64,000 nucleotides of DNA from Paracidovorax avenae (lineage in GTDB: Bacteria > Pseudomonadota > Gammaproteobacteria > Burkholderiales > Burkholderiaceae_C), in contig NZ_CP156079.1 of the NCBI RefSeq assembly GCF_040892545.1, forward strand, positions 3,383,501 through 3,447,500. The letters run 5' to 3'. Below are positions 45,877-55,139 of this stretch, one piece after another. Under the pieces are notes generated by a model, which worked only from the letters and a program-made list of their open reading frames with translations, was not told the DNA's origin and made no database searches. The position numbers and the translations under genes were made by a program. Every line of letters starts with the position of its first letter. The first letter of the stretch is position 1.

Positions 45877-46845
45877 GTGCCTCCTATATTTACGCCCCCT
45901 GCAACATTCGGGAAACGCGCCGCCCGCCTGGCCGGCCTCCTGGCCCTGGCCGCCGGGCTGAGCGCCTGTTCCGGTGTCGGCACCCTGAACGCACTCGCGC
46001 CGCGCAGCGCCGCCGCGGTGGAGACCGGCGTGGCCTACGGCACCCTGCCCCGCCAGCGGCTGGACGTGTACCGTCCCGCGGCAGCCGCTCCCGAGGGCGG
46101 CTGGCCGGTCGTGGTGTTCTTCTACGGCGGCACCTGGAACAGCGGGGAACGGGGCGACTACCTGTTCCTGGGCCAGGCGCTGGCGTCGCGCGGGGTGCTG
46201 GCGCTGGTGGCGGACTACCGGCTGTACCCGGAGGTGCGGTATCCGGATTTCATCGCCGACAGCGCGCTGGCGGTGGCCTATGGGCTGGAGCACGCAGCGC
46301 AGCTCGGCGGCAATCCGCACCGGGTGTTCGCGATGGGGCACAGCGCGGGCGGGTACAACGCGGCGATGGTGGCGCTGGATCCGCGCTGGCTGGCAGCCAC
46401 GGGGCATGCGCCGCGCGAGCTGGCCGGCTGGATCGGGCTGGCGGGGCCGTACGACTTCTTTCCCACGGACAACCCGGAGGCGCAGCCGGTGTTCTTCCAC
46501 CCGAACTACCCCGCGCGTGCGCAGCCCATCGAGTTCGCACACCCGGCCGTGCCGGCGCAGGTGCCGCGGGCCTTCCTGGGCGCGCCGGAGAAGGACCGGC
46601 TGGTGAGCCCCCGGCGCAGCACGCTGCAGCTGGCGCAGGCACTGCGGGAGGCCGGCGTGCCCGTGGTGCTGGAGCTCTATCCGCGCGCCAGCCACACAAC
46701 GCTGGTGGGTGCGTTCGCATGGCCGCTGCGCTGGGTGGCGCCGGTGCTGGACGATGTGGCCGGGTTCATCGCCTCGGCCCCGCCCGCGGCGCGAGCCCCC
46801 CATCCCCGGGAAGCCCCGCTTGAAGAAGCATCGGCGGGCAGCTAA
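45877..46845 (+). CDS. Esterase/lipase-type alpha/beta hydrolase lipoprotein
   Basis: 322 residues from a GTG start at 45877. Signal with lipobox GLSAC (Cys about residue 31) predicts a lipoprotein. Hydrolase motifs: VVFFYGGTWNSGERGDY (oxyanion-hole equivalent of HGG), nucleophile in AMGHSAGGYNAAM, acid in GAPEKDRLVSP and His in PRASHTTLVGAF. This resembles the BD-FAE/kynurenine-formamidase-like group. The start is uncertain: no strong ribosome-binding site, and the frame stays open upstream into AT-rich DNA. Confidence 0.8.
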   Translation: MPPIFTPPATFGKRAARLAGLLALAAGLSACSGVGTLNALAPRSAAAVETGVAYGTLPRQRLDVYRPAAAAPEGGWPVVVFFYGGTWNSGERGDYLFLGQALASRGVLALVADYRLYPEVRYPDFIADSALAVAYGLEHAAQLGGNPHRVFAMGHSAGGYNAAMVALDPRWLAATGHAPRELAGWIGLAGPYDFFPTDNPEAQPVFFHPNYPARAQPIEFAHPAVPAQVPRAFLGAPEKDRLVSPRRSTLQLAQALREAGVPVVLELYPRASHTTLVGAFAWPLRWVAPVLDDVAGFIASAPPAARAPHPREAPLEEASAGS

Positions 46846-46891
46846 GTTGGCGGCTTTCGCCGTTCTGCGCGCCCTGCGCAAGGAGAGACGC

Positions 46892-47365
46892 ATGCCTGCT
46901 TCCACCCCCGATAGCTCCGCCGGTACCGGCACCGTGACCCTGCACCGCGTGCTGCGCGCACCGGCCGAGCGGATCTACCGCGCCTTTCTGGAGCCGGACG
47001 CGATGGTGAAGTGGCTGCCGCCGCACGGCTTCACCGGCCGGGTGCTGGAGATGGATGCCCGCGTGGGCGGGCGCTACCGCATGCAGTTCACGCACTGGGG
47101 CAACGGGCAGGTGCATGCGTTCGGCGGCGAGTACCTGGAGCTGGTGCCGGGCGAGCGCATCGTGCACACCGACCGCTTCGATGCGACGGGGCTGCCTGGC
47201 GAGATGCGCACCACGGTCGAGTTCCGCGCCGTGTCCGTAGGTACGGAGTTGCTGGTGGTGCAGGAAGGCATTCCCGCGGTGATTCCCACCGAGGCCTGCT
47301 ACCTCGGGTGGCAGGAGTCGCTGCAGTTGCTGGCGCTGCTGGTGGAGCCGGAGATTCCTGGCTGA
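46892..47365 (+). CDS. SRPBCC/AHSA1-family protein
   Basis: 157 residues of a START-like ligand-binding fold: VTLHRVLRAPAERIYRAFLE, MVKWLPPHGFTGRV, VGGRYRMQFTHWGNGQ, HTDRFDATGLPGEM. AAGGAG precedes the ATG. Ligand unknown; members act as lipid or polyketide binders or Hsp90 cochaperone-like proteins. It ends one base before the convergent cardiolipin-synthase gene. Confidence 0.9.
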   Translation: MPASTPDSSAGTGTVTLHRVLRAPAERIYRAFLEPDAMVKWLPPHGFTGRVLEMDARVGGRYRMQFTHWGNGQVHAFGGEYLELVPGERIVHTDRFDATGLPGEMRTTVEFRAVSVGTELLVVQEGIPAVIPTEACYLGWQESLQLLALLVEPEIPG

Positions 47366-47366
47366 T

Positions 47367-48650
47367 TCAGAGTTGCGACCCGAGCAGGCCGCTGAAGCGT
47401 TCGGCGATCCGCTCCCGCAGGGGCCGGTTCAGCCATTCCTGGTGCGTGACCCGGCGGGACTGGCGGATGTCCTGCTCGAAGACTTCGGTCTGGCGGCGGG
47501 CGAAGGCCTCGTCATAGACGTTGAGGTTGGCTTCGTCGTTGAGGCGGAAGGAGCGGTTGTCGAAGTGGGTGGAGCCGACCGAGACGAGGCGCTGGTCCAC
47601 GATCATGACCTTGCAGTGGTACATGGTGGGGCCGTAGGTGTAGATCTCCGCGCCCGCCTCCAGCAGCGGTCCCCAGGTACCGCGCGAGGCGGCCTTGACG
47701 GTTTCGGTATCGGTGTGCTCGCCCGGCGTGACGATGCGCACGCGCACGCCGCGGCGCAGTGCGTCCAGCAGCAGGGTGCGGGTGAGTTCGTCGGGCACGA
47801 AATACGCCGCAGAAAGGTCGATGCTGCGCTCGGCCGCGGTGACGGCCATGTGGTACATGAGCTGCATGCTCTCGCTACCGCTCGATGGCGAGCTGGAGAA
47901 CATCTGCGCGCGCTGCGTGCCGGCGGGCGCGAGCTTCGGGAAATAGGCATCGCCGTGCAGCACGCGGCCGGTGACCTTGAGCCAGTTGTCGAGGAAGGTG
48001 GCCTGCAGGTGCGCCACGGCCGGGCCGCGCACGAGGTAGTGGGAGTCGCGCCAGTGGTCCGGGTCCTGCCCATTGCCGGTCCACTGGGGCGCGATGCCCA
48101 CGCCGCCGGTGAAACCCACCACGCCGTCCGCCACGAGCAGCTTGCGGTGCGTGCGGTTGTTGAGCCGCGCGAGGTTGTACCAGTGGGGCTTGTGGAATTT
48201 CTCGATCTCCACGCCGGCGGCGCGCATCTCGTCGAGGTAGCTGTCCTCCATCTTGGCGCTGCCCACCCAGTCGAGCAGCACGTGCACCTTGACGCCCGCG
48301 CGGGCGCGTTCGCTCAGGGCATCGGCGAATTGCTTGCCGATGTCGCCGGACCAGTAGATGTAGGTTTCGAAGGTGATGGAGCGGCGTGCGGCGCGGATGG
48401 CGGCGAGCATGGGCGGGAAGATGCGGTCGCCGTTCTGCAGGTCCATCACGTCGTTGCCCTCCACGATGGAGGGCCCCAGCAGGTTGCCCATGGCCCGCTC
48501 GAACTGGGGGCTGGAGGTGCCGTACAAGCGCGGCAGCTGCTGGCGGACCTGCGGCTCGCCCGCGGTGAAATTGAGTGCCAGCAGCGCCGCGGCGGCGGTC
48601 GCGATGAAGGTGATCAGCGCTGTGCGCAGCGTGCGGCCGGGTGTCTGCAT
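47367..48650 (-). CDS. Cardiolipin synthase-type phospholipase D protein
   Basis: 427 residues. One N-terminal membrane helix (about 10-28) and two HKD motifs, NNRTHRKLLVADGVVGFTGG and MYHCKVMIVDQRLVSVGSTHFDNRSF, as in bacterial Cls enzymes that join two phosphatidylglycerol molecules at the inner membrane. A single membrane anchor resembles ClsB/C more than ClsA. Other PLD activities are possible. Confidence 0.9.
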   Translation of the reverse strand: MQTPGRTLRTALITFIATAAAALLALNFTAGEPQVRQQLPRLYGTSSPQFERAMGNLLGPSIVEGNDVMDLQNGDRIFPPMLAAIRAARRSITFETYIYWSGDIGKQFADALSERARAGVKVHVLLDWVGSAKMEDSYLDEMRAAGVEIEKFHKPHWYNLARLNNRTHRKLLVADGVVGFTGGVGIAPQWTGNGQDPDHWRDSHYLVRGPAVAHLQATFLDNWLKVTGRVLHGDAYFPKLAPAGTQRAQMFSSSPSSGSESMQLMYHMAVTAAERSIDLSAAYFVPDELTRTLLLDALRRGVRVRIVTPGEHTDTETVKAASRGTWGPLLEAGAEIYTYGPTMYHCKVMIVDQRLVSVGSTHFDNRSFRLNDEANLNVYDEAFARRQTEVFEQDIRQSRRVTHQEWLNRPLRERIAERFSGLLGSQL

Positions 48651-48770
48651 GGCAGGGGATTGTCGAAGCCGCCGCGGGCCGCCCCTGTAGGCCGGCGCCT
48701 CCAGCCGCCTACACTGGCGGGCCTACCCTGACGGGCGCCGCGCGCGCCATCGACCGACCTCCTGCAGACC

Positions 48771-49724
48771 ATGCCTTCGCCATCCTCCCGCTTCGCCGTC
48801 CCTTCCCTGCCTTTCCCGGACACCGCCGGGCCTCCCGGCGTGGCCGCCGGTCCATGGATGCCCTCGCGCCGCGGGGTGCTGGTCGCCGGCGCTGCGCTGG
48901 CGGCCGCCGTGCGGGCGGGTGCGCTGCAGGCGAAGCAGGCCACGAACAATACCGCCGAAGGCGTATGGCCCCGGGCGCTGCAGGTGCCGGGCGGCGTGGC
49001 GCGGCTGTCGCTGGGCCCGGCGGCGCAGCGGCCCCAGGCGCATGCGGGCGAAGTGCCGCTGCTGGTGCTGGGCGATGCCATCGAGTGGACGGCCATCGTG
49101 GGCATCGCGCTGTCGGCGCCCACGGGCACTGCGTCGGTGCGGGCGCAGTCCGGCGGCGAGGCCCCGCGTGACATCACCTACCGTGTGGAGCCCAAGCGCT
49201 ACAAGGAGCAGCGGCTGACGGTGGCGCCGCGCACGGTGGACCTGTCCGCCGAGGACAACGCGCGCTACGAGCGCGAGCGGGCGCACCAGCAGCAGGTGAT
49301 GGCCACCTTTTCCACGCCGCTGCCGCGCGCTGCGGACCTGGCGATGCACCAGCCGGTACCCGGGCGCCGGTCCAGTTCGTTCGGGCTGCGGCGCGTGTTC
49401 AACGGGCAGGCACGCAATCCGCACAGCGGCATGGACATCGCGGCGGCCACCGGCACGCCGGTGGTGGCGCCGCTGCCGGGCAAGGTGATCGACACGGGGG
49501 ACTATTTCTTCAACGGCGGCACTGTCTGGCTCGACCATGGCGGCGGCCTGCTGACGATGTACTGCCACCTGAGCGCGATCGACGTGCAGGTGGGCGATAC
49601 GCTCACCACCGGCCAGCCGTTCTGCAAGGTAGGTGCCACCGGTCGCGTGACCGGGCCGCATTTGCACTGGGGCGTGATGCTCAACCGGACCATGGTGGAT
49701 CCGGCGTTGTTCCTGCCGGCGTGA
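48771..49724 (+). CDS. M23-family metallopeptidase (LytM)
   Basis: 317 residues with an N-terminal export segment (SRRGVLVAGAALAAAVRAGAL, residues about 24-46). LytM zinc residues are visible in NPHSGMDIAAATGTPV and TGPHLHWGVML, with MYCHLSAIDVQ between them. It likely cleaves peptidoglycan cross-links in the periplasm. The N-terminal domain (LVLGDAIEWTAIVGIALSAP) resembles the substrate-occluding part of family members. The active site is intact. Confidence 0.92.
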   Translation: MPSPSSRFAVPSLPFPDTAGPPGVAAGPWMPSRRGVLVAGAALAAAVRAGALQAKQATNNTAEGVWPRALQVPGGVARLSLGPAAQRPQAHAGEVPLLVLGDAIEWTAIVGIALSAPTGTASVRAQSGGEAPRDITYRVEPKRYKEQRLTVAPRTVDLSAEDNARYERERAHQQQVMATFSTPLPRAADLAMHQPVPGRRSSSFGLRRVFNGQARNPHSGMDIAAATGTPVVAPLPGKVIDTGDYFFNGGTVWLDHGGGLLTMYCHLSAIDVQVGDTLTTGQPFCKVGATGRVTGPHLHWGVMLNRTMVDPALFLPA

Positions 49725-49743
49725 GGACCGGAGGGCGCGCCCG

Positions 49744-51111
49744 TCAGGCTTTGGCGCGGCGCGAAGCCCGCATGCCCCAGCGGATGTCTCCCACGGCCTG
49801 CACCGCCTGGTAGAAGTAGCGGGCATCCTGCCGGGTGGCTGGCGACCGGCCGAAGCGGATGGCGCCATAGCGGTCCACGGCTTCCTGCATCCAGCCGCGC
49901 GCCACCGAAGAATCCGTCGGCGCGCCCAGCCAGTGCTCGCGGAGCGATTGCCCCGGCCCGGCCGGATGCCCGGTGCCGCGCAGGCAGGCATCCATGGCGC
50001 GGACCGAGCAACGCAGCGACCAGGCAGGCCGCCAGCCGGCGAGCGCGCTGGCCAGGACCAGCCAGGCCACCCAGGCCATGCGCCGCCGCAATCGCCAGCA
50101 ATACCATGCCACCAGCAGCAACACGGCCATCCACCATGGCGGAGCGGCCATCGCCAGTGCTCTCATCGCCCGCTCCACGACCTCGGCGCCGCTGATCATT
50201 CCCTCGAGGAGTTCCCGTTGCCACACAGGCACCGCCCGGTCTCCGTCCAGATCGGCACGCATCCTGCCGAGCATGTTCCGCCACGCCTCGCCAACGTTCC
50301 CGCCGCTGGAAGAAGGCTGGCCCGCGGAGGCGCCGCGCTGGGCGGCAGCACCGGCTCCCGCCGAGCCCCCGGCACCCGCCGAGCCGCCCGGGCCGCGGCC
50401 TCGTTCGGCGGCTGCGGATCCGTCCGGGCCTGCGGGGGTGCTCCACAGCCCGGTGTCGCCTCCGGGCGGAAGAAAGCCGAAACCCAGCACCGGCGGGCGG
50501 GGCGCGAACAGGAACAGGGCGGATGCGAGCGCGAAAGCCAGGCCGATGAAGGCCATAGTCAACGGCAGTGTGATGCGCCAGGAAAGCCCTCCCCGGGCCG
50601 CATGCTGCCAGGCCAGTGCCAGGCAGCCCAGGCACCAGGCGGGTCCCAGGTACACCCACAGCGTCCAGTTGGCGCTCCAGTGGGAGGCGGCCATGAAACT
50701 CACCGTGAAGATGGTCACCAGGGCAAGGTGGAGGTCGCGTTCGGTGGCCATGCGCGGCGCGCGCACTGCAGTGGCGATCAGCAGGACGAAGCAAACCCAG
50801 CGTGGCATGGCGTACATCAGCAGCCCCATCAGCGCGGCGAGCACGCCCAGCGCGGCCATCGTACGCACCACCCAGGTGGCCCGGGACGGACCGCCCGCAT
50901 GCTGCCGCGCCCCGGTGCCGAAGCCCAGCAGCGCCCACCCCAACCACAGCATCGACGCAAAGCCGAAGCCGCCATGGCGCCGGTCGAGATAGGAAAAGGC
51001 CCAGGCCACGCACAGGAAGCATCCTCCGGCGAGGACGATGGGCGCGGCGCCCGCGATCGGGGGCGAGGCCGGCACGGAGGGTCCGGAAGCCGCTTTGCGC
51101 GCGCCGCTCAT
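49744..51111 (-). CDS. Multi-pass membrane protein with DUF4129 C-terminus (TgpA-like without transglutaminase)
   Basis: 455 residues with about seven transmembrane helices, mostly in the first 210 residues (TgpA/DUF3488-like), a Gly/Ser/Ala-rich loop of about 60 residues (AERGRGPGGSAGAGGSAGAG..) and another helix near 350 before a DUF4129-like tail (YGAIRFGRSPATRQDARYFY). The transglutaminase core normally between these parts in TgpA is missing. Its start overlaps the DUF58 stop (ATGA). Third gene of a moxR-DUF58 operon. Confidence 0.75.
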   Translation of the reverse strand: MSGARKAASGPSVPASPPIAGAAPIVLAGGCFLCVAWAFSYLDRRHGGFGFASMLWLGWALLGFGTGARQHAGGPSRATWVVRTMAALGVLAALMGLLMYAMPRWVCFVLLIATAVRAPRMATERDLHLALVTIFTVSFMAASHWSANWTLWVYLGPAWCLGCLALAWQHAARGGLSWRITLPLTMAFIGLAFALASALFLFAPRPPVLGFGFLPPGGDTGLWSTPAGPDGSAAAERGRGPGGSAGAGGSAGAGAAAQRGASAGQPSSSGGNVGEAWRNMLGRMRADLDGDRAVPVWQRELLEGMISGAEVVERAMRALAMAAPPWWMAVLLLVAWYCWRLRRRMAWVAWLVLASALAGWRPAWSLRCSVRAMDACLRGTGHPAGPGQSLREHWLGAPTDSSVARGWMQEAVDRYGAIRFGRSPATRQDARYFYQAVQAVGDIRWGMRASRRAKA

Positions 51112-52289
51112 GCGGCCTCCGCCATCGCCGCGCCGAAGCCGGCACGCCGCACGGCAGCGCGCAGCAGTCCGGCACGCGACGCGCTGTGCGCGGCCGCCGC
51201 ATCCGCTCCAGCGGCGCGGGACGTGGCAATGCACACGACCAGTGGACAGCCGGCATGCGCGAAGGCTGCGAGGGCTTCCATCGCCGTATCGACGGGCGTG
51301 CCTGCAGGCAAGAGGACCGCAACCTGCTCGCCCGCGCGCACATCCCGGGCCAGGGCCTGCGCTGCGTGGACCCAGCCGGGACCGGCATCCACGGCTTCGG
51401 CAAGCACGTCACGGACATGGCTGCTGTCCCGGATCACCAAACGATCTTCGCCGCGGCCCAGCACCACCTGCACCCCATGGTGCAGGGCGGCATCGCACAG
51501 GCCCACCGCCATGCGGACGGCCTGCTCCGCTTCGCTGTCCGGATCGGCCAGTTCCTGCGCCGTGGGCAGGGCCAGCAGGAGCCGGAGCCGGATGGACGCC
51601 GTGTGGAGGAATTGCTGTATGACCAATTCGCCGGCACGCGCGGATGCAGGCCAACTCACCCGCGTCACCAGTTCACCAGGTTGGCAGATGCGCAACCCGC
51701 CCAGTTCATGCGACGGGCCGACGGACCGCAGTGTGTGTTCGCCAAGGGGGTCTTCGACGGTGATCCAGGGCAGCGGCCAGCGCACGGGGACCGCACGCGG
51801 GCGCACCCGCACCGATATATCGCCCACGGCGGCGCGATGCCCCGCGCGCACCAGGCCCAGGGGAAAACTGCTGGACAGCCGCACGGCCACCAGCCGGTAG
51901 CGCCCGCGGACGTCGAAGCCGCTCGCGCCGTCCTCCACGGGGCGGCCGGAACGGAGCACGGGCACGAGGTGGCGCCGCACGATGCGCCGGCCCGCCCATT
52001 CCCACTCCGTCTCGACTTCCACCATGAACGCCGGCCAGGGCGCCGCGCGCTCCAGCCGCAGCCCCAGGCGGCAGGGCTCGCCTTCCGTCAGTTCCAGTGC
52101 CTGCGCCGCAGGCATGTGGATCCGCGTGGAGAGCAGCGACAGCCAGGGCAGCGCGAAGCCCAGCAGCGTGACCATGGCCAGGAACAGGAACATGCCATAG
52201 AACATGGGGTCGTGCCGGTTGAGCGCGCCCACCAGCAGCGCGGCCGACAGCGCGATCAGTACGCGCGGGCGGGAAAGCCAGCGTTCCAT
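51108..52289 (-). CDS. DUF58 domain protein
   Basis: 393 residues. Two membrane helices in the first 60 residues, a beta-rich middle (YRLVAVRLSSSFPLGLVRAG) and the DUF58 signature region around LGEHTLRSVGPSHELGGLR, RVSWPASARAGELVIQQF, with a vWA-like C-terminal part. Partner of MoxR ATPases, probably in assembling or activating periplasmic proteins. Start 52289 is 3 bp after the moxR stop. Confidence 0.88.
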   Translation of the reverse strand: MERWLSRPRVLIALSAALLVGALNRHDPMFYGMFLFLAMVTLLGFALPWLSLLSTRIHMPAAQALELTEGEPCRLGLRLERAAPWPAFMVEVETEWEWAGRRIVRRHLVPVLRSGRPVEDGASGFDVRGRYRLVAVRLSSSFPLGLVRAGHRAAVGDISVRVRPRAVPVRWPLPWITVEDPLGEHTLRSVGPSHELGGLRICQPGELVTRVSWPASARAGELVIQQFLHTASIRLRLLLALPTAQELADPDSEAEQAVRMAVGLCDAALHHGVQVVLGRGEDRLVIRDSSHVRDVLAEAVDAGPGWVHAAQALARDVRAGEQVAVLLPAGTPVDTAMEALAAFAHAGCPLVVCIATSRAAGADAAAAHSASRAGLLRAAVRRAGFGAAMAEAA

Positions 52290-52291
52290 GC

Positions 52292-53230
52292 TCAGCGAGG
52301 CGTGCGCTGGTTCCGCAGGACGTCTTCGACCAGCGAGGCCGCCGGCTGCCCGGGCGCCCCCTGGTTCTGCAGCACGAGGCGGTGGGCAAGCACGGCGGGC
52401 GCGGCTTCGCGCACGACGGAGGGATCCACGTAGTCGCGGCCGCGGATGCAGCTCAGGGCCCGGGCCACGCGGGCCAGGCCCAGGGTTCCGCGCGGGCTGG
52501 CGCCGGCACGGATGCCGGGGTGCTGCCGCGTCGCGGAGACGATGCCCGCGATGAAGCCGGCCATCTCGGGTGTGAGGGCCACCTGCTGGGCCTGGACGGC
52601 GAGCCGCGCGAACGCGGCTGCATCGCAGACGGGCTGCAATTGCTGGATGGGGTGGGTGAACTGCTGGTCGTGGATGAGGCTGGCCTCCGTCTGCGCATCC
52701 GGGTAGCTGAGGGACAGGCGGACGAGGAAGCGGTCCAGTTGTGCCTCGGGCAGCGGATAGGTACCCGCCATGTCGATGGGATTCTGCGTGGCGATCACGG
52801 CGAACGGCGCGGGCAGGCGCAGGGTCTGGCCGTCCAGCGTGACCTGTCCCTCTTCCATGCACTCGAGCAGTGCGGACTGGGCACGGGGATTGGCACGATT
52901 GATCTCATCGGCCAGCACCACGTGGCTGAAGACCGGGCCGGGCCGCAGGGCGAAGCTGCCATCCTTCGGGTTGTAGACCGGCCCGCCCAGGATGTCGGAG
53001 GGCATGAGGTCCGCGGTGAACTGGATCCGCTTGTACGACAGGCCGATGGAAATCGCCAGCGCACGCGCCAGCATGGTCTTGCCCAGGCCGGGCACATCCT
53101 CGATCAATACGTGGCCGCCCGCGACTACCGCGGCGAGTGCCAGCTCGATCTGCGCACGCTTGCCCTTCAGGACCCGTTCAATGTTGTCGATCACCCGCTG
53201 CGCCAGCGCCGCCTCTTCTTTGCCCTGCAT
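52292..53230 (-). CDS. moxR: MoxR-family AAA ATPase
   Basis: 312 residues. Walker A in IEDVPGLGKTMLARAL, Walker B in VVLADEINRANPRAQ, sensor 1 in VIATQNPIDMAGTYPLPEAQ, arginine finger in LDRFLVRL. MoxR ATPases act as chaperones for metallo- or multi-subunit complexes and almost always sit before DUF58 genes, as here. Confidence 0.94.
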   Translation of the reverse strand: MQGKEEAALAQRVIDNIERVLKGKRAQIELALAAVVAGGHVLIEDVPGLGKTMLARALAISIGLSYKRIQFTADLMPSDILGGPVYNPKDGSFALRPGPVFSHVVLADEINRANPRAQSALLECMEEGQVTLDGQTLRLPAPFAVIATQNPIDMAGTYPLPEAQLDRFLVRLSLSYPDAQTEASLIHDQQFTHPIQQLQPVCDAAAFARLAVQAQQVALTPEMAGFIAGIVSATRQHPGIRAGASPRGTLGLARVARALSCIRGRDYVDPSVVREAAPAVLAHRLVLQNQGAPGQPAASLVEDVLRNQRTPR

Positions 53231-53339
53231 GCTTTTTTCCGCCCCTTGTTGACGGCCGCGATTCTAGGGGCGCGGCGGACCGGCGGGAGCCAAGTCTCTA
53301 CACTGCGGCCGACACGCTGCCTCCGCCCCTCACGCAACG

Positions 53340-53975
53340 ATGCCTCACCCCACGCCCCGGCGCAGTCATGCGCGTCCCGTCTCCGCCCTGCCCTCGCGCC
53401 TGCTGCGCTTCCACAAGCCCTACGGCGTGCTGAGCCAGTTCACGCCCGAGGGCCGCTGGCGCGGGCTGAAGGATTTCATCGACCTGCCGGGCGTGTACGT
53501 GGCGGGTCGGCTGGATGCCGACAGCGAAGGCCTGCTGCTGCTGACCGACGACGGCGGGCTGCAGGCGCGCATCGCCGATCCGCGGTTCAAGATGGAGAAG
53601 ACCTACTGGGTGCAGGTGGAGGGCGTGCCGGATGCGGCGGCCCTGCAGGCGCTGGAGCGCGGGGTGCAGCTGAACGACGGCCCGACGCTGCCGGCGCGCG
53701 CCCGGCGCCTGGATGCGCCGCCGCCCGTGGGCGAACGCGAGCCGCCGATCCGCGTGCGGCAGCACATTCCGGACACCTGGATCGAGCTGGTGATCCGCGA
53801 AGGCCGCAACCGGCAGGTGCGTCGCATGACGGCGGCGGTGGGGCATCCCACGCTGCGGCTGGTGCGCGCGGCGATCGGCCCCTTCGCGCTCGACGGGCTG
53901 GCACCCGGCACCTGGGCAGAGGCGGAGATTCCGGCGGCGCTGGCGGCCCGGCGGCCCGGCACCCACCGGACGTGA
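53340..53975 (+). CDS. rluE: 23S rRNA pseudouridine synthase, RluE/RsuA family
   Basis: 211 residues. Core motif with catalytic Asp: YVAGRLDADSEGLLLLTDDG, plus LLRFHKPYGVLSQFTPEG and REGRNRQVRRMTAAVGHPTL. No S4 domain is present, the layout of RluE (U2457 in Escherichia coli numbering). The specific site is inferred from domain layout. Confidence 0.9.
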   Translation: MPHPTPRRSHARPVSALPSRLLRFHKPYGVLSQFTPEGRWRGLKDFIDLPGVYVAGRLDADSEGLLLLTDDGGLQARIADPRFKMEKTYWVQVEGVPDAAALQALERGVQLNDGPTLPARARRLDAPPPVGEREPPIRVRQHIPDTWIELVIREGRNRQVRRMTAAVGHPTLRLVRAAIGPFALDGLAPGTWAEAEIPAALAARRPGTHRT

Positions 53976-54097
53976 CGCCGGGCGGCTGCGGCCCACGGCA
54001 ACCCGGGCGATGGCCGCGCAGGCGGCTCCGCAGGAGAGACAATCGCGGCCATTCCACCGCGCAACCGCCGCGGCAACGCCACCCGCAAAGGACGCAC

Positions 54098-55108
54098 ATG
54101 GCACCAGGCCCCTCTTCGCCCGCAGAACCCCGCCGCACGCCCGCGGAGCGCACCGGAACACTGCCGGCGATGGAGGAATGGTCGCTGGTGCCGATCGATG
54201 GCGCTCAGGAGGCCATGCCCCCCGCGGCGGCCCTCGCGCCCGGATCCGCGCCCGCACCGTCACGCGCTTCGTCGCTGGCCACTGCGGCAGCCGCCCCTAC
54301 GGTCAGGACCGTGCCCCGCGCTGCCGGGATGCCGTCGCGCCCATCCCGCGGCGCGCGCGACTGGCCCTGGACCTGGCTGGTGCTGGCCGGCGGCGTGGCC
54401 TTGCTGGCCGGCCTGCTCGCCTGGAAGTCGGTCCACGACCGGGCACGGGCCGCCGAGCGTGCGGCGCGGCTGGAGGCGGATGCCCGGGCCGCGCACATCG
54501 CGCAGGCGGGGCAGGCGCAGGACACGGACGCGCGCATCGACGCGATCCACGGTGCCTGGCTGCGCGGCCAGGGCGCGGCGGAACTGCCCGCGGTACGGGC
54601 CATGGCGCAGGGCGGCAACACCCGGGCCATGGTGCTGCTGGGCACCATGCTGTCCGAAGCGCACGGCATTCCGAAGGACCGCCCGGAGGCGGTGCGCTGG
54701 CTGGCGCAGGCGGCGGACAGTGGCTCCGCGCTCGCGGCGGTGCGGCTGGGGGCGATGTACGAGCGCGGTGGGGACAACGAGCCGCGCCAGCTGTCGGCCG
54801 CGGAGAACTGGTACCTGCGCGCTGCGCGCCAGGGCGATGCCGCCGGGCTCTACAGCCTGGGCACGCTGTATGCGCGCGGCGGCGACACCGTGGTGCAGCG
54901 GCCCATCACCGCCTGCATGCTGATGGAGCTCGCGGCCCGCGCCCATGCGGCATCGGGCCGGGACGACGTGCTGCTGCCGGCGGGCCACAGCGCCCTGGCA
55001 GCGCGGGCCGCCCAGATGCGGCTGGCAGGCGCCCTGGGCGCGCAGGACGCGGCGGAAGCGCAGCGGCGCGCCGACGCGTGGAAGCCGGGCCAGCCGCTGG
55101 ATCTCTGA
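54098..55108 (+). CDS. Sel1/TPR-like repeat membrane protein
   Basis: 336 residues. A cytoplasmic N-terminal Ala/Pro-rich region of about 88 residues, one transmembrane helix (about 90-110, TWLVLAGGVALLAGLLAW), then three or so Sel1-like repeats in the periplasm (AMVLLGTMLSEAHGIPKDRP, AAVRLGAMYERGGDNEPRQL, GLYSLGTLYARGGD). These act as protein scaffolds; partner unknown. Start ATG 54098 is preceded by AAAGGACGC. Confidence 0.8.
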   Translation: MAPGPSSPAEPRRTPAERTGTLPAMEEWSLVPIDGAQEAMPPAAALAPGSAPAPSRASSLATAAAAPTVRTVPRAAGMPSRPSRGARDWPWTWLVLAGGVALLAGLLAWKSVHDRARAAERAARLEADARAAHIAQAGQAQDTDARIDAIHGAWLRGQGAAELPAVRAMAQGGNTRAMVLLGTMLSEAHGIPKDRPEAVRWLAQAADSGSALAAVRLGAMYERGGDNEPRQLSAAENWYLRAARQGDAAGLYSLGTLYARGGDTVVQRPITACMLMELAARAHAASGRDDVLLPAGHSALAARAAQMRLAGALGAQDAAEAQRRADAWKPGQPLDL

Positions 55109-55139
55109 ACGCGCGGGCCGGCAGGTCAGCGGGAACGCA

